Positions 1 through 7,200 of a stretch of DNA of 8,532 nt are shown piece after piece. Source of the DNA: Candidatus Krumholzibacteriia bacterium (GTDB taxonomy: Bacteria > Krumholzibacteriota > Krumholzibacteriia > LZORAL124-64-63). Numbering within the stretch: the first letter of the stretch is position 1; each line of letters starts with the position of its first letter. A program made the position numbers and the translations under genes. The notes below the pieces were generated by a model. That model was not told the origin of the DNA. It ran no database searches and saw only the letters and a list, made by a program, of their open reading frames with translations. The stretch covers positions 1-8,532 of the forward strand of contig JACZKN010000268.1 of the NCBI GenBank assembly GCA_014859985.1, written 5' to 3'.

Positions 1-139
1 GCGGGGTGCCGTCGGGGTGCTCCCGGGCCGGCGACGGGGTGGCACCCTATCGCGCGAAAACGGGTGGCACCCTATCGGGCGAAAACGCCTGGCTCCCTAT
101 GACGCGAAACTGTGGCATACTATGGGGCGAAAGCTGACA
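1..139. mobile_element. One end of an IS21-like insertion sequence
   Basis: This GC-rich stretch ends in an array of four related repeats (38-133) followed by CTGACA, and then switches abruptly at 140 to hsdS coding sequence. IS21-family elements are known for ends made of several copies of a ~20-bp repeat, and their tips typically read TG...CA; read inward from 139, the tip here is TGTCAGC. No transposase coding sequence (istA or istB) can be recognised in the 37 bases before the repeats, so the body of the element lies to the left of the window. The boundary at 139/140 is inferred from the CA tip and from where hsdS similarity begins. The target duplication cannot be checked because the other end is absent. 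Other IS families with repeated ends remain possible. Confidence 0.6.
38..133. repeat. Four tandem transposase-binding-type repeats
   Basis: Four head-to-tail units start at 38, 63, 88 and 111 and share the pattern TGGCNNNCTATNNNGCGAAA. The two left units are nearly identical, differing at one base in a 24-base comparison, while the third and fourth diverge at the N positions. The spacing is 25, 25 and 23 bases. In IS21-family ends, such repeated blocks are thought to be the transposase binding sites. No spacer DNA separates the units, so this is not a CRISPR array. Confidence 0.75.
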
Positions 140-447
140 GAGATTCTACGACGGTTCGATATCTGCAGTATCTAATTGATAGTAGGTGTTTCTCGGACTA
201 CGTGAGCGTAACGTGCACGGGAACGGCACAGTTGGTGTTAAATATGGCCGATGTCTCCAACTGGGCAGTTCCGGCCCCACCAGCGCGTGAGATGGCGGCT
301 ATCGCAAGCTTTCTTGATTCAATGACCGATCGGATAGATTGCACAATCAAGACAGTTCGCCAGGCGGTTGCGCTCTCGAAAGAACGCCGCACCGCCCTAA
401 TTTCCGCCGCCGTAACCGGCAAGATCGATGTCCGCAACGCCGTCTAG
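140..447 (+). pseudogene. hsdS: Truncated type I restriction specificity subunit (C-terminal remnant)
   Basis: The last 102 residues of an HsdS subunit remain. HsdS binds the target sequence through two target-recognition domains separated by conserved helices and forms the methyltransferase with two HsdM copies. The surviving part holds the end of the second recognition domain (motif TAQLVLNMADVSNWAVP, then PP.REM) and the final conserved helix (IASFLDSMTDRID, then KERRTALISAAVTGKIDVR, an HsdS hallmark). A full HsdS is about 400 residues or more, so roughly three quarters are missing, cut off by the element ending at 139. The open frame can be extended back to a GTG at 112 inside the element, but no ribosome binding site precedes it and a TGA at 100-102 closes the frame, so a working protein is unlikely. 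The stop lies 18 bases before hsdR, consistent with an original hsdM-hsdS-hsdR operon. Confidence 0.88.
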
Positions 448-465
448 GAACGGAGGCCTCACCTC

Positions 466-3400
466 GTGAGCGACACCGGCAAGACCACGACCGAGAGGGC
501 CTTCGAGTCCGCCATCGAGGCGTGGCTCCTAGAGCATGCGGGCTACGCCAAGGCGCCCAACACCCAGTTCGACGCCGACCTCGGTCTGGACAGAGCCACC
601 CTGCTGGCCTTCATCAAGGCCACCCAGGATGAGACATGGGCGAAGCTCATCGCCAGTTACGGCGCCGGCGTCGACGAGGCGGTGGTCAATCGCATCGCCG
701 CCGAGTGCGACAAGCGCGGCCTGCTCGACGCGGTCCGCAGCGGCGTCAAGGATCGAGGGCAACTTATCCGGCTGGCTTACTTCCGGCCGCCTACCTCCCT
801 GAACCCCGAGGCCGAGGCCCTCTACGCCCAGAACCGCCTGACGGTCATGCGGCAGGTCATCTACGATCCCGACAGGCGCAACTCCATCGACATGCTGCTG
901 TCGCTCAACGGCCTGCCCATCGCCACGGTCGAGCTGAAGAACGCGTTCACGGGGCAGAGGTCGGTCAACGCGATCCTGCAGTACATGAAGAACCGCGTGC
1001 CGACCGACAAGACCAAGCTGATCCAGTACAAGAAGCGGGCGCTGGTCCATTTCGCGGTGGACACGGACGAGGCCTACATGGCGACCCGGTTGGCGGGTGA
1101 CGCCACCCACTTCCTGCCCTTCAACACCGGCGACCACGGGGGCAAGGGCAACCCCGCCGACCACGCCTACGCCACCGGCTACAAGACGGGGTACCTGTGG
1201 GAACAGGTCTGGGCCCGGGACAGCTGGCTGGACATCATCCACCGCTTCATCCACATGCAGACCGAGGAGACAAGGGATCCGGCGACGGGCAAGAAGTCGG
1301 TCAAGGAGACGCTGATCTTCCCCCGCTACCATCAGCTGACGGCCACCCGACGCATGCTGGCCGCCACCCGGGCCGTAGGCGTGGGCCGGAATTACCTGAT
1401 CCAGCACAGTGCCGGCTCGGGCAAGACCAACACGATTTCCTGGACCGCCCACCAGTTGGCCAGCCTGCACGACGACCACAACCAGCCCATCTACAACACG
1501 GTGGTCGTGGTCTCGGACCGCCGGAACCTGGACCGGCAGCTGCAGGACAACATCTTCCAGATGGAGCACAAGCAGGGCGTCGTCGCCAAGATCGACGAGG
1601 ACAAGACCTCCGCCGACCTTGCCGACGAGCTGAACAAGGGCACCAAGATCATCATCACCACTCTGCAGAAGTTCTCGTTCCTGCTGGGCAAGGTGAAGGA
1701 CCTGTCCGACAAGCGCTTCGCCGTGATCGTGGACGAGGCCCACAGCAGCCAGAGCGGCCGCAGCGCCGGCCACCTGCGCGGCGTCCTGGGCGGCGGCACG
1801 GGGGTGTCTGAGGAGGACCTGCTGGCCGAGGCGGAGAAATTGCAGGCCGCCGAGCCCGAACCCCTGGACATGGAGGAGCTGATCCTGGCCGAGGCCAAGA
1901 GCCGCGGCCCCCAGCCCAACCTCAGCTTCTACGCCTTCACCGCGACCCCGAAGGCCAAGACCCTCGAACTGTTCGGCGTGATGGGCGAAGATGTCAAGCC
2001 CAGCCCGTTCCACCTCTACTCCATGCGCCAGGCCATCGAGGAGGGGTTCATCCTCGACGTCCTGAAGTTCTACACCACCTACAAGACGTACTACAAGCTG
2101 GCCAAGGCCATCGAGGACGACCCCGAGATCGACGAGAAGAAGGCCAAGAAGGCCATCGCCCGCTTCATGAGCCTGCACCCCCACAACATCGCCCAGAAGA
2201 CCGAGATCATGGTCGAGCACTTCCGCAAGACCACCAGCAAGAAGATCGGCGGCCGGGCCAAGGCCATGGTCGTGACGCGGTCGCGGCTGCACGCGGTGCG
2301 CTACAAGCAGGCGTTCGACAAATACATCGCCCAGCACCACTACAACGACTTGCGGACCCTGGTCGCGTTCTCGGGCACGGTCGACGACCCCGACCTGCCC
2401 AGCACCAGCTACACCGAGCCCGGCATGAACAGCATGAGCGAGAAGGAGTTGCCGGCGCGGTTCGCGTCGCCCGAGTTCCACGTGCTGATCGTGGCGGAGA
2501 AGTACCAGACTGGGTTCGACCAGCCCCTGCTGCATACCATGTTCGTGGACAAACCGCTGTCGGGCCTGAAGTCGGTGCAGACGCTGTCCCGCCTGAACCG
2601 CAAGACGAGCGGCAAGGAGGACACGTTCGTTCTCGACTTCGCCAACGAGGCCGAGGAGATCAAGGAGGGCTTCAAGCCGTACTTCGAGCGTACGGAGATC
2701 GAGGAGCCGACGGACCACAACCATGTCTACGAGTTGGAGCGGCGGCTCCGGCAGAGCCCCGTGCTCCAGGCCGCGGACATCGACGAGTTCGCGGCAGTCT
2801 ACTTCAAGCCCCAGAAGGACCAGAAGAAGCAGGACCATGGCCTGCTGAACAGGTGGATCGACCCGGCCGTCGAGCGCTACCGGCAGGAGTACCGCGACCC
2901 GCTCGCCCCGGCCGGCGTCGAGACCTACACCGCCGAGGGCGAGGAGTTCAAGGGCCTGCTCAAGAGCTTTGTGCGCTTCTACGGCTTCCTCAGCCAGATC
3001 ATCGACTGGCAGGACGTCGGGTTGGAGAAACTGTACGCCTATGGGCGCTACCTGCTGACCAAGTTGCCATACCGGGAGGGCTCGGGCGGGCTGGACCTGG
3101 ACGACGAGGTGGCGCTGGCCTCCTACCGGACCGAAAAGACGTTCGACGGGAGCACGGCGCTGGTGCCCGGGGAAGTCGGTTTTGTCTACGGCGCTCAGGG
3201 CGTGGGGACCGGTGCCGCCCGCGAGAAGTTCGCGCCGCTGTCAGCGATCATCGAGGTGATCAACGAGCGGTTCGGCACCGACTGGACCCCCGAGGACCGG
3301 CTGTTGTTCGAGCAAATCTCCGGCGACATGGTCGCCGACGAGACCCTGGCCAGCCAGGCACGGGAGAACTCGCGTGCCCAGTTCAAGGAAGTCTTCGAGC

Positions 3401-3546
3401 CGGAGGTGCTCAAGGCGTTCGTCAGCCGGAAAGGGCGAAACGAGAAGATTGTGAACGACTTCATGTCCAATGCGGAAATGCGGGCGGTGATCATTGGGGC
3501 GCTTTTAGAAGACGTTTATCGGCAGGCGCGTGGGGATCGGCTTTGA
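466..3546 (+). CDS. hsdR: Type I restriction enzyme R subunit (endonuclease/translocase)
   Basis: HsdR is the motor and nuclease subunit of a type I restriction complex. It pulls DNA past the bound HsdM2S core using ATP and cuts at a distance. The 1026-residue length is normal for the EcoR124-like branch. The N-terminal nuclease domain shows D142, E156 and K158 (SIDMLL, then VELKN), with the same D-to-E spacing as I recall for EcoR124I. Downstream comes the conserved block FLPFNTGDHGGKGNP (217-230). Superfamily 2 helicase motifs follow in order: Walker A GSGKT (317-321), motif Ia VVVVSDRRNLDRQ (346-358), DEAH box VDEAH (422-426), motif III FTATP (491-495), motif V AEKYQTGFDQP (677-687) and motif VI QTLSRLNR (705-712). 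The C-terminal ~250 residues are helical and would contact HsdM. The GTG start at 466 is chosen because CGGAGG at 451-456 lies 9 bases upstream and the N terminus matches the family. No frameshift is seen. The last 38 codons use many more A/T-ending codons than the rest. Without intact hsdS and hsdM nearby, activity depends on subunits encoded elsewhere. Confidence 0.96.
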   Translation: MSDTGKTTTERAFESAIEAWLLEHAGYAKAPNTQFDADLGLDRATLLAFIKATQDETWAKLIASYGAGVDEAVVNRIAAECDKRGLLDAVRSGVKDRGQLIRLAYFRPPTSLNPEAEALYAQNRLTVMRQVIYDPDRRNSIDMLLSLNGLPIATVELKNAFTGQRSVNAILQYMKNRVPTDKTKLIQYKKRALVHFAVDTDEAYMATRLAGDATHFLPFNTGDHGGKGNPADHAYATGYKTGYLWEQVWARDSWLDIIHRFIHMQTEETRDPATGKKSVKETLIFPRYHQLTATRRMLAATRAVGVGRNYLIQHSAGSGKTNTISWTAHQLASLHDDHNQPIYNTVVVVSDRRNLDRQLQDNIFQMEHKQGVVAKIDEDKTSADLADELNKGTKIIITTLQKFSFLLGKVKDLSDKRFAVIVDEAHSSQSGRSAGHLRGVLGGGTGVSEEDLLAEAEKLQAAEPEPLDMEELILAEAKSRGPQPNLSFYAFTATPKAKTLELFGVMGEDVKPSPFHLYSMRQAIEEGFILDVLKFYTTYKTYYKLAKAIEDDPEIDEKKAKKAIARFMSLHPHNIAQKTEIMVEHFRKTTSKKIGGRAKAMVVTRSRLHAVRYKQAFDKYIAQHHYNDLRTLVAFSGTVDDPDLPSTSYTEPGMNSMSEKELPARFASPEFHVLIVAEKYQTGFDQPLLHTMFVDKPLSGLKSVQTLSRLNRKTSGKEDTFVLDFANEAEEIKEGFKPYFERTEIEEPTDHNHVYELERRLRQSPVLQAADIDEFAAVYFKPQKDQKKQDHGLLNRWIDPAVERYRQEYRDPLAPAGVETYTAEGEEFKGLLKSFVRFYGFLSQIIDWQDVGLEKLYAYGRYLLTKLPYREGSGGLDLDDEVALASYRTEKTFDGSTALVPGEVGFVYGAQGVGTGAAREKFAPLSAIIEVINERFGTDWTPEDRLLFEQISGDMVADETLASQARENSRAQFKEVFEPEVLKAFVSRKGRNEKIVNDFMSNAEMRAVIIGALLEDVYRQARGDRL

Positions 3547-3604
3547 TCCAAGATCTGGGCGATAATTGCGACTGAGGCCAACACGCTGCCAGGGGAGTCA
3601 GGGA

Positions 3605-3940
3605 ATGGACGAGATACCGACCAAGGACCTTACGATTGAGGATGTCCCTGGCGAGTATGCCGACTTCGAGGATCTGCGCTGGTTTGCCCATTCGTTGGGC
3701 GGGTATAGGGCGGCGGGATCGGCGAAGCGTTGTTTTGAGATCGCGCGATCGCCGAATCCAGAATCGCTTGAGGAGCTCAGAATCGCGCTGTTTTTCGAGT
3801 ATCGTGCCCAACGGCATCAGGGAGGTGTGGAGACGGACCAATGGCAGCAGCATATTCGGGACATCGTGAGGAACATACGCCGATTGGTCGCGGAACGTGA
3901 TTGCAAATCGGTGGACCCCGCGAGTCCGAGAACAGAGTGA
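3605..3940 (+). CDS. Small acidic protein of unknown function next to hsdR
   Basis: This encodes a 111-residue soluble protein with no signal peptide, membrane segment, cysteine cluster or nuclease motif that I can see. The N terminus reads DEIPTKDLTIEDVP, followed by an aromatic-rich segment (FEDLRWFAHSLGGY) and predicted helices (SLEELRIALFFEYRAQRH, then an IRDIVRNIRRLV helix). ATG 3605 is chosen because AGGGGAG at 3591-3597 sits 7 bases upstream; the same frame opens earlier at a TTG (3566), which has no comparable site. It starts 58 bases after hsdR on the same strand, so it may be cotranscribed. I have the impression, from memory and not from a search, that similar small LFFE/RRWRH-type proteins occur near type I restriction genes, but no function is established. 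Base composition is intermediate between hsdR and the gene downstream. I consider it a real gene from its ribosome binding site and protein-like composition. Confidence 0.72.
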   Translation: MDEIPTKDLTIEDVPGEYADFEDLRWFAHSLGGYRAAGSAKRCFEIARSPNPESLEELRIALFFEYRAQRHQGGVETDQWQQHIRDIVRNIRRLVAERDCKSVDPASPRTE

Positions 3941-4030
3941 GATGCAGTTTTGGCGACGGAACCCACGCCTACGATGTATTCGTACGATGGCTTCGACTAG
4001 GGAAAGCTGAGTGCGAAATCTGAGGTGAAC

Positions 4031-4051
4031 GACTCTTCGCCGAAGGTAGTC
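4031..4051. repeat. Bulged inverted repeat (hairpin)
   Basis: GACTCTTC (4031-4038) pairs with GAAG (4042-4045) plus AGTC (4048-4051). This gives an 8-bp stem with a 3-base loop and a 2-base bulge (GT, 4046-4047). No T run follows, so it could be an RNA hairpin or a protein binding site, but it could also arise by chance. Confidence 0.35.
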
Positions 4052-4067
4052 AATGTTGCACGTTCGT

Positions 4068-4094
4068 TCGAAGACGCGCCCAAGCTGTCTTCGA
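4068..4094. repeat. Perfect 8-bp inverted repeat upstream of the Avs-like gene
   Basis: TCGAAGAC (4068-4075) and GTCTTCGA (4087-4094) are perfect inverted copies around an 11-base centre. The centre-to-centre distance of 19 bases is near two helical turns, a layout suited to a dimeric regulator on DNA; it could equally form an RNA hairpin. It lies about 116 bases before the ATG at 4210 and shares the CGAAG/CTTCG core with the hairpin at 4031-4051. No regulator gene is seen in the window. Confidence 0.4.
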
Positions 4095-4192
4095 TTCCCC
4101 GGCAGTCGGAGTCCATTTATTGCTTCATGGTAGGTGTTGCGATTCTGAAAGGCTGCACTTTTCAGTCGTGGATTGTGGTGTACGCTTGAGTT

Positions 4193-4208
4193 GATCAGGA
4201 GATCAGGA
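4193..4208 (+). promoter_or_regulatory. Duplicated Shine-Dalgarno segment before the Avs-like gene
   Basis: GATCAGGA occurs twice back to back (4193-4200 and 4201-4208), immediately before T-ATG at 4210. The first copy forms AGGAG at 4197-4201, 8 bases before the ATG, which is a good ribosome binding site and fixes the start. The second copy sits too close to the ATG to serve it. The duplication may be accidental, or it may allow slippage to alter translation strength. Confidence 0.6.
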
Positions 4209-4209
4209 T

Positions 4210-7200
4210 ATGGACTTTCGTTGGAGTGATATCAGATCTCTGCGTGGATCGCAGAATTCGGCGTTTGAGGAACTATGCGCGCAGATCGCAAGAGCAGAGG
4301 CACCACAGGAGGCATTGTTCCGCCGTAAAGGGACCCCCGACGCTGGGGTGGAGTGTTTCTGCATATTACCAGATGAACGCGAGTGGGGGTGGCAGGCGAA
4401 GTTCTTTGAGACCATCGGCGATACCCAATGGAAGCAGATCGACAAGTCTGCTAGAACGGCGCTTGAGAAGCATCGCAAGCTTTCTAGATACATCGTATGC
4501 GTGCCGCGAGACCTGTCTGATGCGCGTGTTGGAACGCACAGATCCGAACAAGACAGGTGGGATGCCTACGTAGGCAGATGGCAAGCAGTCGCGAGAGAAT
4601 TGGGAATGAAGGTGGAGTTTGTTTGGTGGGGGAGCTTCGAACTGCTAGAAAGGCTGTCCACCGATGAGCATATTGGACGCCGGGTGTTTTGGTTTGGGAA
4701 ACAAGGGCTTACCCGCGAGTGGTTTCGAGGGCAATTAGATGCGGCTATTAGAGCAGCAGGACCCAGATACACTCCTGATGCGCATGTCGATGTCCCTGCG
4801 GGAAGAGCTTTGGAGGTCTTTGGGCACACTTCTGCCGCAGAGAAGCGTCTTAGAACTTCAGCGGCAGAAGTCCGACGATTGGTCTACGATCTAACCATGT
4901 CGCGAGACGAAAAGCTTGACAGTGGTATAGCAACTAAGATGGGTGAGATCCGGAGATCGATACAAGATGTTGTCACCGAGATCACACTGGTTGAATTCGG
5001 ACCAGAGGCGCGCCATTCCTGTCGAGATGTCGCTTTAAGCATTGAACAGGTCGTAACAGTGAGCGATGCCTTGGTAGAGCAGTTGTCTGCCCTAGCAGAA
5101 CAGTATTCTAAAGAGCATGTAGGGAAAGGTAGGTCTGGGGCCAATCATGGGAATCCCTACTGGGAACTAAGTGCTCGACTTAATCGAGTCAGATATCGGC
5201 TGGCAGCGGTTCAGGCCGAATTCGCCAGATACGGTAGGTTGGAGGAATCTCCACTCCTTATCCTGACTGGAAGAGCTGGCACTGGGAAAACACATCTGCT
5301 TTGTGATGTAGGAATGGCCAGGTCTTCCGAGGAAGCGGTAACCGTTGTCGTGATGGGACAACAACTCACTGGCGAAACAGATCCCTGGACGCAGATCCTG
5401 CAGGTTCTTCAGTTGCCAGGCATGTCAGCAAACGAGTTTCTAGGCGCTCTTGATGCGGCTGGTCAGGCTTCGGGTCGCCGGGCATTGATCATTGTAGACG
5501 CTCTGAACGAAGGACAAGGTCGAATACTCTGGCGTCCTCACCTCAGCGCGTTTCTGGCACACATAGAGAAGCACCGGTGGTTAGCAGTTGCAGTATCGGT
5601 TCGTTCCTCATATGAGGAGGCAGTGATCCCAGAGGAGGTATTGAGTGAAGGGTACGAAGTGGAGCATGAAGGTTTTTCTGGGGTCGAGTACCACGCAGTC
5701 CGGACCTACTTTTCGCACTATGGCCTCGAATTTCCGTCAACGCCGGTTCTGCAACCGGAATTTACCAATCCGCTATTCCTAAAAACGATCTGCAAAGGCC
5801 TGCGCAAATCGGGGCTGAAGAGTCTGCCCCGAGGCTTTCACGGAATTACTGCCGCATTCAATTTCTACATCGATGCTATCAACAGAGAGCTCGCCAAACG
5901 CTTGGACTATGATTCGACTCAGAATCTCGTCCGGGAATGCCTGAACGATTTCGCAACGATGCTGGGGGAAATCGGCCAAACGTGGATAAGCCGCAAAGAG
6001 ATATCCGACCACATCAATGCGAAACTTCCAGGTCGACGGTTTACGGAATCACTCTACAAGAACCTGGTCGATGAGGGGGTGTTTACCGAAGAAATCGCAT
6101 CTGGGGGGAAAGGCCAGCTCCAAGAGATCGTTATCGTCTCGTATGAACGATTCGGAGATCATCTCGCTGTTTGGCATCAGCTCAGCAAGCACTTCGATCC
6201 GGAACACCCAACTAAGGCGTTCTCAAAAGGCGGAGGGTTGGAGGGCCTTAACGACCGGGGATTGCCGCTGTCACCTGGAATACTAGAATCCTACTGTATC
6301 CAGATTCCTGAGATTTGTCAGCGAGAGCTTCCTGATCTAGTGCCGTCGGTTGTCGAGGCCTGGGGTTTTGAAGAGGCTTATACTCGGAGCCTAATTTGGA
6401 GGGCTCCAGATTCGATTTCCGATTCGACGACGACGTGGATACAACAGCTGTTCCTAGAATCGGAGGAGTCGAATCTCTGTCTTGACGCTCTTGTCACGCT
6501 GGGGTCCGTCCGAGATCATCCATTGAATGCCGACTATCTAGATCGGGTTCTTCGACGTTTGCCCATGCCCGATCGCGATGTGCGATGGAGCGAGTTCGTT
6601 CATCGCTCATGGGGCAGCGGCGAATCGGTGGATCGGCTAATCGACTGGTCGCTAGAAGTTGCTGATGAATCCGAAGTAGACGACGACATCATACGGCTGT
6701 GCACCGTAGTGCTAATATGGCTCCTGGCTAGCTCCAACCGTTCATTACGTGACACCGCGACAAAGGCGCTTGTTGGTTTGGTTGGGGCGCGGCCAGAGAT
6801 CGTATGCGGCGCGATTGGTCGATTTGGTGGCGTGGACGACCCCTACATACTGGAGAGACTCTATGCCTTCGCTTATGGGATCGTTATGCGCTCGCAATCG
6901 CCACGAGAGGTTAGGTTGATTGCTGAGATGGTCTACAAAGCGTTTTATGATCAAGATACGGTAATTGCTCATATCCTAACTAGAGATTATGCCAGAGGTG
7001 TCCTCGAGCGAGCGGTAGCGCTCGGTTGTGATGATGGATTCGACGTGAGTCGGTTCCGACCGCCGTATAGGAGTGAATGGCCAGCAATCCCTGAACTTGA
7101 AGAGGTGCTAACTCTCTATCCGGACAATGACGATAGCGGTTTTGATGGGAGAAGTGCTGCTTGGAGCAGAACTGCGATTCGGGAATCTGTCATGCATGGC

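Larger units (their letters stand above)
3941..4209. other. Intergenic regulatory stretch with inverted repeats
   Basis: These 269 bases separate the small gene from the large Avs-like gene. No convincing open frame is seen on either strand. The stretch contains hairpin-forming sequences at 4031-4051 and 4068-4094, and a weaker one at 4145-4165 (CTGAAA and TTTCAG around a 9-base loop). No U-rich tract follows any stem, so none is a standard intrinsic terminator. I found no sigma-70-type -35/-10 pair that I would defend. A promoter for the 4.2-kb gene is nevertheless expected here, given the long gap. Confidence 0.5.

Noticed and set aside
38..133. A short CRISPR-like array
   Set aside because: The units abut with no unique spacers, and they sit at the tip of an element ending in CTGACA.
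112..447. The frame starting at GTG 112 as a complete 111-residue gene
   Set aside because: The first nine codons lie in the insertion-sequence end, there is no ribosome binding site, and the rest is clearly only the tail of HsdS, so it is listed as a pseudogene.
529..2838. A 769-codon open frame on the reverse strand, opposite hsdR
   Set aside because: It is a shadow of GC-rich hsdR codons: the protein is rich in L, V, G, D and R with low complexity, and the forward frame has all HsdR motifs.
2853..3575. A 240-codon forward frame overlapping the end of hsdR
   Set aside because: It is an out-of-frame reading of hsdR, rich in R, G and P and without recognisable domains.
3566..3604. A longer start (TTG 3566) for the small gene after hsdR
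   Set aside because: AGGGGAG at 3591-3597 is correctly spaced for ATG 3605, and the added N-terminal residues look non-coding.
4145..4165. CTGAAA/TTTCAG hairpin as a terminator of the small gene
   Set aside because: The stem is only 6 bp and A/T-rich, no T tract follows, and it lies 200 bases past the stop codon.
4137..4186. A possible promoter (TTGCGA or TACGCT elements) before the Avs-like gene
   Set aside because: No -35/-10 pair with proper spacing has more than about half of the consensus bases.
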